Notes: generated by a model not told the origin, from the sequence alone. 64,000 nucleotides of DNA from Bacteroidales bacterium (GCA_023138875.1 JAGLOO010000004.1:89205-153204); one strand, 5' to 3'. Shown: positions 9,434-18,756, counted from the first letter of the stretch. Translations and numbers: made by a program.

Positions 9434-10954
9434 CTAAAAAGGTGCGGGTTTATCAAAACCATTGTTCATCCCAATATCATCATTCATAACCTTGCGTTCC
9501 CCTTCCTGATTCATCCTCGACTGATAAGTTGCCTGAGAGTTACCGTCCACCTCTTCCACCATTGCCAACGCATCATCCAGGTCCACAAACTTTGCAAACT
9601 CCCTCACAAATTTCAATTGAACATCCCCCACCGGTCCATTCCTGTGCTTGGATAGAATAATTTCTGCAATCCCTTTCAACGAATTCCCCTCCTCATCTAC
9701 ATCAAGCCCGTAATACTCCGGACGGTGAATGAAAATAACCAGGTCAGCATCCTGTTCAATGGCACCAGATTCGCGCAGGTCTGACAATTGAGGCCGTTTG
9801 TTTCCGGAACGCATTTCCACACTTCTGTTCAACTGGGAAAGGGCAATGATGGGTATATCCAGCTCTTTGGCAATACTTTTCAACGATCTTGAAATGTTAC
9901 TCACCTCCTGCTCGCGGCTACCGGAATCCTTCGAACCTGTCATCAGCTGCAAATAGTCAATGACTACGGTCTGGATATCATATTTCTGTTTCAACCGGCG
10001 ACACTTTGCCCTTAATTCAAAAATGGATATGGCAGGGGTGTCATCAACATAGATGGGTGCCTTCTCCAGGTCCTTGATCTTGTATTCAAGCTGTTCCCAT
10101 TCATAATTCTCCAGCCTTCCGGTCCTGATCTTATCTGATGAGAGCTGAGTTTCACCAATGATTAACCGGTTTACCAGCTGGATGGACGACATTTCAAGTG
10201 AAAAAAAGGCTACAGGTCGATTGTGCTCCACGGCCATGTTTCTTGCCATGGACAAAACAAAAGCGGTTTTTCCCATGGATGGACGGCCTGCAACGATCAC
10301 CAGGTCCGATTTTTGCCAGCCTGATGTAAGCCGGTCCAGCCTGGTAAATCCTGAAGGCACCCCGCTCAGATTATCGTCGCGTTTCCCCGCTTCCTCGATC
10401 TGTTCAATGGCTGTTTTGAGCAGGTTATTGAGCTTAACCGTTTCCTTCTTGATATGTCCTTCGGCAATATTAAGCAGCTCCCTTTCCGAATAATCAAGGA
10501 GGTCATCAACATCAGCACCTTCATCAAAAGCCCGTTCCTGTATATCAGATGATACCCTGATCAACTCCCGCTGGATATATTTCTGGGCAACAATTCTGGC
10601 ATGGTAATCCAGGTGGGCTGCAGAACCAACGCGGGAGGTCAGCTGGGCAATGTAAACCGCACCCCCTACCGCTTCAAGCTTCTCAATTTTGCGAAGCTCC
10701 TCGGTTACTGTTAACAGGTCGATGGGTTTCTCCTGCATGGAAAGGGACTGGGCTACTTTGAAGATCTGCTGGTGTGCCTCCTTGTAGAAACTACCTGGTT
10801 CAAGGATATCCAGCACCGACAGGAGGGCATCTTTTTCGAGCATGATGGCTCCGAGAACTGCCTCTTCCAGATCCAGCGCCTGGGGTGGGATTTTACCGTA
10901 ATCAAGTGCTATAGCAGGGTTCTTCTTAGGGGTACTGACTTGTTGTTTTGCCAT
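9434..10954 (-). CDS. dnaB: Replicative DNA helicase DnaB
   Basis: About 506 residues from the ATG at 10954 (MAKQQVS); an in-frame ATG at 10975 would add seven residues. The N-terminal DnaB domain (PPQALDLEEAVLGAIML) is followed by the RecA-like motor with Walker A GRPSMGKTAF, Walker B VVIDYLQLM, and the arginine-finger region LSKHRNGPVGDV. It is the hexameric helicase that unwinds DNA at replication forks. There is no intein, which DnaB sometimes carries, and the sequence is uninterrupted. Confidence 0.96.
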   Translation of the reverse strand: MAKQQVSTPKKNPAIALDYGKIPPQALDLEEAVLGAIMLEKDALLSVLDILEPGSFYKEAHQQIFKVAQSLSMQEKPIDLLTVTEELRKIEKLEAVGGAVYIAQLTSRVGSAAHLDYHARIVAQKYIQRELIRVSSDIQERAFDEGADVDDLLDYSERELLNIAEGHIKKETVKLNNLLKTAIEQIEEAGKRDDNLSGVPSGFTRLDRLTSGWQKSDLVIVAGRPSMGKTAFVLSMARNMAVEHNRPVAFFSLEMSSIQLVNRLIIGETQLSSDKIRTGRLENYEWEQLEYKIKDLEKAPIYVDDTPAISIFELRAKCRRLKQKYDIQTVVIDYLQLMTGSKDSGSREQEVSNISRSLKSIAKELDIPIIALSQLNRSVEMRSGNKRPQLSDLRESGAIEQDADLVIFIHRPEYYGLDVDEEGNSLKGIAEIILSKHRNGPVGDVQLKFVREFAKFVDLDDALAMVEEVDGNSQATYQSRMNQEGERKVMNDDIGMNNGFDKPAPF

Positions 10955-11085
10955 GTAGTTTCTTTTTGGGCTCATAAAGGTAAGAAACCACTCCCATTAT
11001 GGTTTTGAACCGCTCCCGTAATTTTAAACAGTGTCCTTAAAGTTTTAATTAACAAATGTTGAAAAATGCAATATCTTTATAATCC

Positions 11086-11925
11086 ATGATACACTTCTCA
11101 CCAGCAAAGATCAACATCGGGCTTCAGATCACAGAACGTCGGGGTGATGGTTTTCACAACCTTCAATCGGTCATGTTGCCAGTTGGATTGTGCGATATTA
11201 TTGAGATCAGAAGATCCACGGGACCGAATAACGGGATCCGTTTGAGCCAGTCGGGAATACAGCTGGAATCCGGAAATGAGAAGAACCTCTGTATCCGGGC
11301 CTATGAACTGCTTTCAGAGGAAACTCCCCTCCCCCCTGTTGAGCTGCATCTCCATAAACAGATTCCGGTGGGTGCCGGACTGGGCGGAGGATCATCCAAC
11401 GCCAGTACCACATTGAAATGCCTGAATTTGCTTGCCCGGGATCCCCTGTCAGATGACAGGTTACTGGATCTGGCAGCAATACTGGGAAGTGATTGTCCCT
11501 TTTTTCTGTACAGGGGAGCCATGATGATGGAAGGGAGGGGCGAAATCCTGAACCCGATCCCCATCCACCTGGATCAGATGTACCTGGTACTGATATTTCC
11601 TGAGATTCATGTTTCTACGGCAGCAGCCTATGCGGGCGCCACACCTTCCATACCGGCCGTGCATCTTGAAGACCTTGTCAGGGAACCGATAGATCGCTGG
11701 AAGGATTTGGTTGTGAATGATTTTGAGAACTCTGTGTTTGGAAATCATCCGGAACTTAAAATGCTTAAGGCTGGCCTGTACGATGCAGGTGCACTGTACG
11801 CTTCATTGAGTGGAAGCGGTTCCTCCATCTATGGAATATTTTCAAAACCCCCTGATCTTCCAGGTAGCCTTGAGCGGTATGTGATCTGGAAAGGTAATGC
11901 AGACAGTGCCGCAGATACTATTTAA
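11086..11925 (+). CDS. ispE: 4-diphosphocytidyl-2-C-methyl-D-erythritol kinase
   Basis: 279 residues. GHMP kinase features: N-terminal SPAKINIGLQI, the ATP loop PVGAGLGGGSSNAST, and C-terminal SLSGSGSSIYGIF. IspE phosphorylates CDP-ME in the non-mevalonate isoprenoid pathway, so this organism makes isoprenoids by MEP. The stop overlaps the end of the convergent biotin-carrier gene by 8 bases. Confidence 0.96.
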   Translation: MIHFSPAKINIGLQITERRGDGFHNLQSVMLPVGLCDIIEIRRSTGPNNGIRLSQSGIQLESGNEKNLCIRAYELLSEETPLPPVELHLHKQIPVGAGLGGGSSNASTTLKCLNLLARDPLSDDRLLDLAAILGSDCPFFLYRGAMMMEGRGEILNPIPIHLDQMYLVLIFPEIHVSTAAAYAGATPSIPAVHLEDLVREPIDRWKDLVVNDFENSVFGNHPELKMLKAGLYDAGALYASLSGSGSSIYGIFSKPPDLPGSLERYVIWKGNADSAADTI

Positions 11926-12268
11926 TCTCCAGCAACAGGCGCTCCTTCCGTACCTTCTCACCTTCTGCCACATGGATCTTCCTGATCACTCCCTGCACAG
12001 GTGATAACACCTTGTTCCTCATTTTCATGGCCTCCAGGATAAGCAGTGGGGTTCCCAGGTTTACCTCCGCCCCTTCTTTTACCATGATCTTATGGATGGT
12101 TCCCGGAATGACAGCCTGAACCATTCGCTCATCAGGACGCTGCCACGATTTCCTGTTGTTGAACTTGGTTGTAAGCCGGGTGAGATAGATGGCGCTTCCG
12201 ATCTCAAGTTCCTCCAGGGGAGGATCCTGAGCTGGAGTTTTCTTTGTTGATTTTGCTGGTTTGCTCAT
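11918..12268 (-). CDS. Biotin carboxyl carrier protein subunit
   Basis: 116 residues from the ATG at 12268; a TTG three codons upstream also opens the frame but is less likely. A Lys/Pro-rich N-terminus leads to a biotinyl domain with the biotin-accepting lysine in ILEAMKMRN. It ends right after the domain. It lies 9 bases after the carboxyltransferase gene, so the two form the carrier and carboxyltransferase parts of a biotin-dependent acyl-CoA carboxylase or decarboxylase. No biotin carboxylase gene is adjacent. Confidence 0.92.
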   Translation of the reverse strand: MSKPAKSTKKTPAQDPPLEELEIGSAIYLTRLTTKFNNRKSWQRPDERMVQAVIPGTIHKIMVKEGAEVNLGTPLLILEAMKMRNKVLSPVQGVIRKIHVAEGEKVRKERLLLEIK

Positions 12269-12277
12269 GATTTGCAA

Positions 12278-13822
12278 TTAAAATGGTGGGATTCCATGTT
12301 TTTTGGCGGGCATACCCACGCTCTTCTCGCCGGAAACCTCAAGAGCGTGTAACAGAGCCTTCCTGGTTTCCAAGGGTTCGATGACAGAATCTATGTAACC
12401 TTTTGCTGCAGCCACATAGGGATTGGCAAATTTTTCTTTATACTCCTGGACCTTCTGCTTGCGCACCTTATCAGGATCTGCCGCTGCGGCGATCTCCTTC
12501 CTGAAAATAATATTGGCGGCCCCTTCAGGTCCCATGACTGCTACCTCAGCATCGGGCCATGCTAATACAAAATCAGCCCTGAGGTGCCTGGAGTTCATTG
12601 CGATATAGCCTCCTCCATAAGCCTTACGCAAAATCACAGTAAGTTTTGGTACTGTAGCTTCACTGTAAGCATAGAGTACCTTGGCCCCGTGCCTGATCAC
12701 CCCGGCGTGCTCCTGGTCGACACCGGGAAGGTATCCCGGAAGGTCCACAAAGGTGACAATGGGTATATTGAAAGCATCACAGTAGCGAATGAACCTGGCA
12801 GCCTTACAGGATGAATCCACATCCAGGACACCTGCGAGTACAAGGGGCTGATTAGCCACAAAACCAACCGTACGGCCATTCATGATTCCAAAACCGATAA
12901 TCATGTTTGCAGCCCATCTCTCCTGTATTTCAAAAAAGTCTGATCCGTCAGTTACTGCCCGGATTACATTACGTACATCATAGGGTTGCTTTTGCTCTGC
13001 CGGAACCATTTTTGAAATATCATATTTCTCCAGTGGAGTTTGCACCTCTTTTCTCGGTGGTATATCTGTATTGGACCACGGCAGGTAGCCGAGTAAAGAT
13101 TTGATCTGCTCAAAGCACTCATCCTCTGTTTCTGAAAAGAAATGGGCATTCCCGGTTATTTCGCTGTGTACCTTTGCGCCACCGAGGTCCTCCATGGAGA
13201 TGTCTTCACCCAGGACTGTTTTAATCACCTCCGGACCGGTGATGAACATCTTGGAGATGTTTTCCACCACAAATACAAAATCGGTCAGTGCGGGAGAGTA
13301 TACTGCTCCTCCTGCACAGGGTCCCAGGATGACCGAGATCTGGGGGATCACTCCCGATGCCAGTGTATTCCTGAAAAAAATCTCACCATATCCTGCCAGA
13401 GAGTTTACCCCCTCCTGGATCCGTGCACCACCCGAATCATTGATCCCGATCAGCGGCATCCTCATCTTCAGTGAATGGTCCATAATCTTGGTAATCTTTC
13501 GGGCATGCATAAAACCGAGAGAACCACCGGCAACCGTAAAGTCCTGTGCAAAAATACATACCGGCCTGCCTCCAATGGAGCCGGTTCCGGTGATGACCCC
13601 GTCGCCATGCAGCTTTTTCTGGTCCATGCCAAAATCACGTGCTTCATGTTCAACAAAGAGGTCGTATTCATTGAATGATCCTTCATCCAAAAGTTTTACT
13701 ATACGTTCCCGGGCAGTCATCTTCCCCATGGCTACTTGCTTCTGGATGGCTTTCTCGCCGCCCCCCTTCAGCACTTCCTCCCGGCGTTTTTTTAATTCCT
13801 GAATCTTTTTAGTAGAGGCCAT
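12278..13822 (-). CDS. Acyl-CoA carboxylase/decarboxylase carboxyltransferase subunit (PccB/MmdA-like)
   Basis: 514 residues, the usual length of propionyl-CoA carboxylase beta / methylmalonyl-CoA decarboxylase alpha subunits. Crotonase-fold carboxyltransferase signatures include GINDSGGARIQEG, GPCAGGAVYSPA, and, in the C-terminal half, VDLPGYLPGVDQEH and AYGGGYIAMNS. It moves carboxyl between biotin and an acyl-CoA, probably propionyl/methylmalonyl-CoA, which is inferred from length and family. The paired gene downstream encodes the biotin carrier. Sequence alone does not decide carboxylase versus sodium-pumping decarboxylase, since membrane OadB/OadG-like genes are absent here. Confidence 0.92.
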   Translation of the reverse strand: MASTKKIQELKKRREEVLKGGGEKAIQKQVAMGKMTARERIVKLLDEGSFNEYDLFVEHEARDFGMDQKKLHGDGVITGTGSIGGRPVCIFAQDFTVAGGSLGFMHARKITKIMDHSLKMRMPLIGINDSGGARIQEGVNSLAGYGEIFFRNTLASGVIPQISVILGPCAGGAVYSPALTDFVFVVENISKMFITGPEVIKTVLGEDISMEDLGGAKVHSEITGNAHFFSETEDECFEQIKSLLGYLPWSNTDIPPRKEVQTPLEKYDISKMVPAEQKQPYDVRNVIRAVTDGSDFFEIQERWAANMIIGFGIMNGRTVGFVANQPLVLAGVLDVDSSCKAARFIRYCDAFNIPIVTFVDLPGYLPGVDQEHAGVIRHGAKVLYAYSEATVPKLTVILRKAYGGGYIAMNSRHLRADFVLAWPDAEVAVMGPEGAANIIFRKEIAAAADPDKVRKQKVQEYKEKFANPYVAAAKGYIDSVIEPLETRKALLHALEVSGEKSVGMPAKKHGIPPF

Positions 13823-13885
13823 TGTGTCTGGTTTTAATTTGCGGATACAATCTTACAAAAAACAAAGCTGTTTAACAATATTATC

Positions 13886-15019
13886 CTACCTGGGAGCCAG
13901 GCGGAACATGTATATGGCAATAAACAGAAAGCAAACATTGGGCAGCCATACGGCAGCCATAACGGGCAACATTCCACCAATGGCGAACTGTTTGGAAAAC
14001 TGGGTAAACAGGATATAGGTGAAACTGATTACCACTCCAATGGCAATCGGCATTCCGATCCCTCCTCTCATTTTCCTGGAGGATACCGCCACGCCGATCA
14101 GGGTAAGAACAAAAGTGGAAAACGGAAAGGCTATGCGGTTTTGCCGCTCGATCTGGTAAGCGGTTACATTGGTCTCTCCTTGCATCAGCTGCTTTTTAAT
14201 AAATTCATCCAGCTCTTTCAGGCTCATGGTTTCCACAATGTTTAACCGCATTTTAAAATCATCCGGGTGAATACTCAGTGCCGTATCGATCAGTTTTCCC
14301 TCTTCCAGCGTTTCATGCAAACCATCAATGGTCCGGATGTAATACCTCCTTGCCTGCCACTTATCCACCGCGGTATCCCACCTGATCTGGTCGGCAAACA
14401 TCTTTGATACCAGCTGGCCATCCTCAAATTTCTCCATGGTGAAATTGTAGCCCACCTTGGAAACATTACTGTAGTTCTGAAGATAAACATAAACCCCGGG
14501 TTCGATCTGCCGGTGAAAATTCTTTGTTTTAAACCGGACCGGCCTTTTATGGATAAACTTCTCTTCAAAATCGAGCTTGACCTTGTTGGCTCCGGGAATT
14601 ACCCTGTCGCTCAGGTAAAATGAAACAAGTGCAATAAAGGTAGCAGAGATCAGGTAAGGGACCAGGAAACGTCGAAAACTCATCCCGCTGTTCAGGATGG
14701 CAATGATCTCGGTGTTGCTGGCCATACGGGAGGTAAAATAGATCACTGCAATAAAGGCAAACAGGGAACTGAAAAGTACTCCGAAGTAGGGTATGAAATT
14801 AAGGTAATAATCCACCAGGATTTCCTTGAGTTTTGCTCCGTGCTCGATAAAATCATCGATCTTTTCAGACAGGTCGAAGATGACCACTATCGAAAGGATC
14901 AATATAATGGCGAGAAAGAAAGAACCCAGGAACTTCCTGATCACGTAAAGGTCCAGTATCTTCAGGCCGAAAAACCTTACAATCTTGTACTTAAAGCTGG
15001 TATCATCTTTTCCTTCCAT
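13886..15019 (-). CDS. LptF/LptG-family permease
   Basis: 377 residues. The topology is typical of the YjgP/YjgQ family: three hydrophobic helices at the N-terminus (LDLYVIRKFLGSFFLAIILIL onwards), a soluble periplasmic beta-jellyroll (roughly residues 140-270), and three C-terminal helices. These proteins pair with LptB to extract lipopolysaccharide from the inner membrane. Only one copy is seen here; the partner presumably lies elsewhere. Its first 43 bases overlap the end of tgt in another frame, indicating translational coupling. Confidence 0.92.
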   Translation of the reverse strand: MEGKDDTSFKYKIVRFFGLKILDLYVIRKFLGSFFLAIILILSIVVIFDLSEKIDDFIEHGAKLKEILVDYYLNFIPYFGVLFSSLFAFIAVIYFTSRMASNTEIIAILNSGMSFRRFLVPYLISATFIALVSFYLSDRVIPGANKVKLDFEEKFIHKRPVRFKTKNFHRQIEPGVYVYLQNYSNVSKVGYNFTMEKFEDGQLVSKMFADQIRWDTAVDKWQARRYYIRTIDGLHETLEEGKLIDTALSIHPDDFKMRLNIVETMSLKELDEFIKKQLMQGETNVTAYQIERQNRIAFPFSTFVLTLIGVAVSSRKMRGGIGMPIAIGVVISFTYILFTQFSKQFAIGGMLPVMAAVWLPNVCFLFIAIYMFRLAPR

Positions 15020-16107
15020 GTACTGAATGTTCCACTTTTAATTTCTTCAAATGCTTTCCGAACCAGCCAGAGGTAGAAAGCAAGGTTGTGTAAACTGGCG
15101 ATCTGGGCTCCCAGCATTTCCCCGGATATGATTAAATGACGCAAATAGGCCTTCGAATATTGTGTGTCCACAAAGCTATGGCCATCTGCATCAATTGGAG
15201 AGTAATCGTCCATCCATTTCCTGTTCCTGATATTGATGATCCCATCGCCACTAAACAACATGCCATTTCTTCCATTCCGGGTAGGCATTACACAGTCGAA
15301 CATATCAACGCCCAGTGCTATGGCTTCCAGAATGTTTACAGGTGTTCCCACCCCCATGAGGTACCGGGGACTCTCTTCAGGCAGGATGCTGTTCACAACC
15401 TCCAGCATGGCATACATTTCCTCGGCCGGTTCTCCCACAGAAAGTCCGCCAATGGCATTTCCCACCGCACCTTTCTCCGCAATATATTCGGCCGACTCCT
15501 TCCTCAACTCACTGAACACACTTCCCTGTACGATTGGGAAAAAAGCCTGGCTGTGGCCATAAAGGGGCTCGGTTGCAGTAAATTGACCCAGTCCCCGGTC
15601 AAGCCAATGATGGGTGAGTTCAAGGGATTTCTTTGCATATTTCAAATCACAGGGCCAGGGCGTACACTCATCGAAAGCCATGATAATATCGGCGCCAATG
15701 ATCCGTTGAGTATCCACAATATTTTCCGGCGTAAAGAGATGTTTGGAGCCGTCAATGTGGGATCTGAACCAGGCCCCTTCAGGCGTAAGCTTGCGATTGG
15801 CTGCCAGTGAGAATACCTGATAACCGCCACTGTCAGTCAGGATGGACCGGTCCCAGTTCATAAACCTGTGCAATCCGCCGGCACCCCTGATGGTGTCCAG
15901 ACCAGGCCGAAGGTAAAGGTGGTAGGTATTGCCCAGGATGACAGGAGTATCAATGTCGTTCAACAATTCTCGCTGATGAACCCCTTTCACGCTGCCTGCT
16001 GTTCCAACAGGCATAAAAACCGGCGTCTGGATCTCAGAATGATCCGTCCTGATCACACCAGCCCGAGCATGACTTGTCCTGTCCCTGTGTAGTAATTCAA
16101 ATTCCAT
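14977..16107 (-). CDS. tgt: tRNA-guanine transglycosylase, zinc-site cysteines absent
   Basis: 376 residues. Catalytic aspartates are D92 in TDSGGYQVFS and D271 in DCVMPTRNGRNG, so base exchange at tRNA position 34 is expected. The C-terminal zinc-binding block that normally reads PxDPxCxCxxC aligns to PIDADGHSFVDTQ (304-316): the three cysteines are Gly309, Ser311 and Asp314, while the His of YLRHL is kept. The protein is otherwise full length. It inserts preQ1 into tRNAs with GUN anticodons. It is followed by the overlapping LptF/G gene. Confidence 0.95.
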   Translation of the reverse strand: MEFELLHRDRTSHARAGVIRTDHSEIQTPVFMPVGTAGSVKGVHQRELLNDIDTPVILGNTYHLYLRPGLDTIRGAGGLHRFMNWDRSILTDSGGYQVFSLAANRKLTPEGAWFRSHIDGSKHLFTPENIVDTQRIIGADIIMAFDECTPWPCDLKYAKKSLELTHHWLDRGLGQFTATEPLYGHSQAFFPIVQGSVFSELRKESAEYIAEKGAVGNAIGGLSVGEPAEEMYAMLEVVNSILPEESPRYLMGVGTPVNILEAIALGVDMFDCVMPTRNGRNGMLFSGDGIINIRNRKWMDDYSPIDADGHSFVDTQYSKAYLRHLIISGEMLGAQIASLHNLAFYLWLVRKAFEEIKSGTFSTWKEKMIPALSTRL

Positions 16108-16124
16108 AAAAAAACATGATCAGC

Positions 16125-16132
16125 CAAAGATA
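16125..16132 (-). promoter_or_regulatory. -7 element for tgt (TATCTTTG)
   Basis: Read on the minus strand the sequence is TATCTTTG, a perfect TAnnTTTG match, placed so that transcription would begin about 10 bases before the tgt ATG. No good TTTG -33 box is seen. Confidence 0.4.
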
Positions 16133-16176
16133 AACAATTGTTGAAAACCTGCTTTTTTTTTCTATCATTGCGACAC

Positions 16177-16184
16177 TAAATTTG
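16177..16184 (+). promoter_or_regulatory. -7 element for the 16191 glycosyltransferase (TAAATTTG)
   Basis: A perfect TAnnTTTG match with a run of T at the -33 position (16153-16156). It ends 6 bases before the likely ATG at 16191, so the mRNA would be nearly leaderless or the real start lies further downstream. Confidence 0.4.
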
Positions 16185-16190
16185 ATGCGC

Positions 16191-17333
16191 ATGGACTTTC
16201 GAACACTTATAGGGAATACAGGGATACAGGAATGGATCCTGGTGGCACTGTTTCTGCTGGCATTTTTTATCCAACTGGGATACTATCTTCTTATCTACCT
16301 GCAGCTGCCCTTGCACAGGCCCGGAAAGAAAAGAAAGACGAAGAAAGGTGTTTCGGTCATCATCTGCGCAAAAAACGAAGAGGAGAACCTGGAGCAGTTT
16401 CTTCCCATGGTTCTTGAACAGGACTATCCGGAATTCGAAGTGGTGGTGGTCAACGATTGCTCCACCGATGGAACAGAACAACTGCTCTCTCAGTTATCGA
16501 TCCGTTACAAACATCTCAGGTTTACCAACATCCCCGCCAATGAAAAATTTGAACATGGGAAAAAGCTGGCCCTGACCATTGGCCTGAAATCGGCCGGGTA
16601 TGACCACGTGCTGCTCACTGACGCTGACTGTTATCCGGTAAGCGATCAATGGTTACAGAAAATGGCTTCAAACCTGTCCCGGGAAAAGAAGATTGTCCTT
16701 GGATACGGAGGGTATGAGAAAAGAAAGGGACTGCTCAATATATTGATTCGTTACGAAACCGTGTTTACAGCCATTCAATACCTTTCGTTTGCGATCAAAG
16801 GCCGGCCATATATGGGTGTAGGCAGGAACCTTGCTTATGAAAAAGCACTCTTTTTTAAGAACAGGGGGTTTGCCAGGCACTACCACATAGCTTCAGGTGA
16901 CGATGACCTGTTTGTCAATGAAACTGCTGTTAAGAATAATACAACTGTTGAGATACACAGAGAAAGCCACACCCTTTCCATACCGAAAGCAACCTTGAGG
17001 GGTTGGATCAAACAGAAACAGCGGCACCTTTCAGCAGGGAATCATTATAACCGGGGTTCAAAAATCAGGCTTGCGGGGGAATTGATCAGTCGGTTGGTGC
17101 TTTACACGACCCTGATTCTTCTGTGCATAATATCGGAATGGATATGGCTGATATTGGCCATATTTGGGCTGCTTCTTGTAACCAGACTGGTTATATTCAA
17201 ATTGGGGATAATGCGTTTGGAAGAGAAAAATTTATTGCTACCTTCGCTCTTGCTTGACCCGATCATGCCACTGGTACTGGGCATTATGTGGTTAAGCAAT
17301 ATATTCGCAACAAGGTATCAGCCATGGAGATAA
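16191..17333 (+). CDS. Membrane glycosyltransferase family 2
   Basis: About 381 residues. An N-terminal membrane helix (residues 15-40, LVALFLLAFFIQLGYYLL) precedes a GT2 domain with GVSVIICAKNEEENL, VVVVNDCSTDGT, and LLTDADCYP (DxD metal/nucleotide site). SGDDDLF plus the KQKQRHLSAG segment resembles the QxxRW-type acceptor region. Two or three hydrophobic helices close the protein. It probably builds an envelope polysaccharide or glycolipid, substrate unknown. ATG at 16191 is chosen over 16185; the frame also opens at a TTG at 16182. The end overlaps the sigma factor start by 10 bases. Confidence 0.87.
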   Translation: MDFRTLIGNTGIQEWILVALFLLAFFIQLGYYLLIYLQLPLHRPGKKRKTKKGVSVIICAKNEEENLEQFLPMVLEQDYPEFEVVVVNDCSTDGTEQLLSQLSIRYKHLRFTNIPANEKFEHGKKLALTIGLKSAGYDHVLLTDADCYPVSDQWLQKMASNLSREKKIVLGYGGYEKRKGLLNILIRYETVFTAIQYLSFAIKGRPYMGVGRNLAYEKALFFKNRGFARHYHIASGDDDLFVNETAVKNNTTVEIHRESHTLSIPKATLRGWIKQKQRHLSAGNHYNRGSKIRLAGELISRLVLYTTLILLCIISEWIWLILAIFGLLLVTRLVIFKLGIMRLEEKNLLLPSLLLDPIMPLVLGIMWLSNIFATRYQPWR

Positions 17334-17929
17334 AACCCAATCTTTCCCTGAAAGCCCAACAGGATATGGAACTGGTGGATAAAGCCAGGAAAGGTGACCA
17401 GCTTGCTTATGGTGAGCTTCTGGGCAGATACCGTGATGCCATCTATTTCATGTTACTCAAAATGGTAAACAGTCCCATTGATGCGGAGGACTTAACCATT
17501 GAAGCTTTTGGAAAAGCCTTCAAGAATATTGACCAGTATACTCCCAACTTTGCCTTCTCTACCTGGCTGTTTAAAATCGCTACCAACAACTGTATCGACT
17601 TTATCAGGAAAAAACGTGCCCTTCACATCTCCCTCGACCAGACTGTTGATGGAGAGGACTCCCTTTCTCCTTCTTCATTGATCCAGTCGGATTCTCTCGA
17701 TCCGGAATCCAGCATGATCAACCAGCAGAAAATAAAGCACATGAGGAAGATTGTCTCTCGTTTGAAGCCCCGCTACAGGAAGCTTGTTGAGTTGCGGTAT
17801 TTTAAAGAGTACTCCTATGATGAAATCGCAACGGAACTGGACATCCCCATCGGGACCGTTAAAGCACAACTTTTCAGGGCCCGTGAATTGCTGTTCAATA
17901 TACTGAACCGCACCCAGGAGAAGCCATAA
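17324..17929 (+). CDS. RNA polymerase sigma factor, ECF/sigma-70 family
   Basis: 201 residues from the ATG at 17324; a GTG further upstream would add twelve residues inside the preceding gene. Region 2 is LLGRYRDAIYFMLLKMVNSPIDAEDLTIEAFGKA (split: RDAIYFML, DAEDLTIEAF), followed by the FSTWLFKIATNNCIDFIRKK -10 recognition helix. Region 4 ends in the HTH DIPIGTVKAQLFRAREL. No anti-sigma gene is adjacent, unlike the 44.5 kb sigma. It overlaps the glycosyltransferase and precedes rsmG by 16 bases. Confidence 0.92.
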   Translation: MEIKPNLSLKAQQDMELVDKARKGDQLAYGELLGRYRDAIYFMLLKMVNSPIDAEDLTIEAFGKAFKNIDQYTPNFAFSTWLFKIATNNCIDFIRKKRALHISLDQTVDGEDSLSPSSLIQSDSLDPESSMINQQKIKHMRKIVSRLKPRYRKLVELRYFKEYSYDEIATELDIPIGTVKAQLFRARELLFNILNRTQEKP

Positions 17930-17945
17930 TGCATGAGTATTACTG

Positions 17946-18566
17946 ATGAAACTGATCCGCAAATACTTTCCCGATCTTCATCCCAAACAGACCAGGCATT
18001 TTGAAAAACTCCTTGAGATCATGCCGCCACTCAATGATCAGGTAAATATCATTTCAAGAAAGGATATGGGTTACCTGGAAGAACGGCATGTCCTTCATTC
18101 CCTTTCCATTGCGAAAAAATTTAGCTTTAACGGAAAGACTTCTGTCATCGATGTTGGGACCGGTGGGGGGTTTCCGGGAATTCCTCTGGCCATCATGTTC
18201 CCTGATACACGCTTTGCACTGGTTGACTCCATCGGCAAAAAGATCCGGTTGGTTCAGGAGGTTATTGAAGTCCTTGAATTGAAGAATGTTACCACCATTC
18301 GGAATAGAATTGAGAACCTTGAGCAAACCGCTGATTTTGTGGTTTCACGCGCGGTGACTTCATTTCCGCAACTTTACCGCTGGTGCAACAGGCTTATCAG
18401 GCAAGGCAAGCGCAACCATATGCCCAATGGGATAATTGCCCTGAAGGGAGGAGCCCTGGATTCCGAGCTGGAGGTATTTAAAAAGAGGGTAGAATTATTC
18501 TCAATCTCAGACTGGTTCGAGGAGTCTTTTTTTTGCACAAAAAAGATTGTTTATCTAAAAAAATGA
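17946..18566 (+). CDS. rsmG: 16S rRNA (guanine527-N7)-methyltransferase RsmG
   Basis: 206 residues, standard length. The SAM-binding motif is VIDVGTGGGFPGIPLAI, followed by RFALVDSIGKKIRLVQEV and the VVSRAVTSF segment typical of GidB/RsmG. It methylates G527 of 16S rRNA. It follows the sigma factor closely and precedes rpmH by 31 bases, so the run may be read as one transcript. Confidence 0.96.
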   Translation: MKLIRKYFPDLHPKQTRHFEKLLEIMPPLNDQVNIISRKDMGYLEERHVLHSLSIAKKFSFNGKTSVIDVGTGGGFPGIPLAIMFPDTRFALVDSIGKKIRLVQEVIEVLELKNVTTIRNRIENLEQTADFVVSRAVTSFPQLYRWCNRLIRQGKRNHMPNGIIALKGGALDSELEVFKKRVELFSISDWFEESFFCTKKIVYLKK

Positions 18567-18597
18567 CTAATTTTGCACCCTCAAAACAACAATTGTC

Positions 18598-18756
18598 ATG
18601 AAGCGAACATTTCAGCCATCCAATAGAAAAAGAAAGAACAAGCACGGCTTCAGAGAGCGGATGTCTTCAGCAAGCGGGCGCGGTATACTGACTGGCAGAA
18701 GGAAAAAAGGCCGCAAGAAATTATCAGTTTCGGACGAGCCGAGGCATAAGGTATAA
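18598..18756 (+). CDS. rpmH: 50S ribosomal protein L34
   Basis: 52 residues, read directly: [20 protein letters not shown] then a stretch rich in Arg/Lys with [21 protein letters not shown]. This is the canonical L34 pattern (MKRTFQPS, HGFRxRM, GRxxLxxRRxKGRKxLS). It has a short extra tail SDEPRHKV beyond the usual end near LS. Too short for most automatic ORF cut-offs. A hairpin terminator follows 25 bases after the stop. Confidence 0.96.
   Translation: MKRTFQPSNRKRKNKHGFRERMSSASGRGILTGRRKKGRKKLSVSDEPRHKV

Noticed and set aside
12423..13802. Long plus-strand frames opposite the carboxyltransferase gene
   Set aside because: They are antisense shadows of the strongly conserved minus-strand gene and show no family features.
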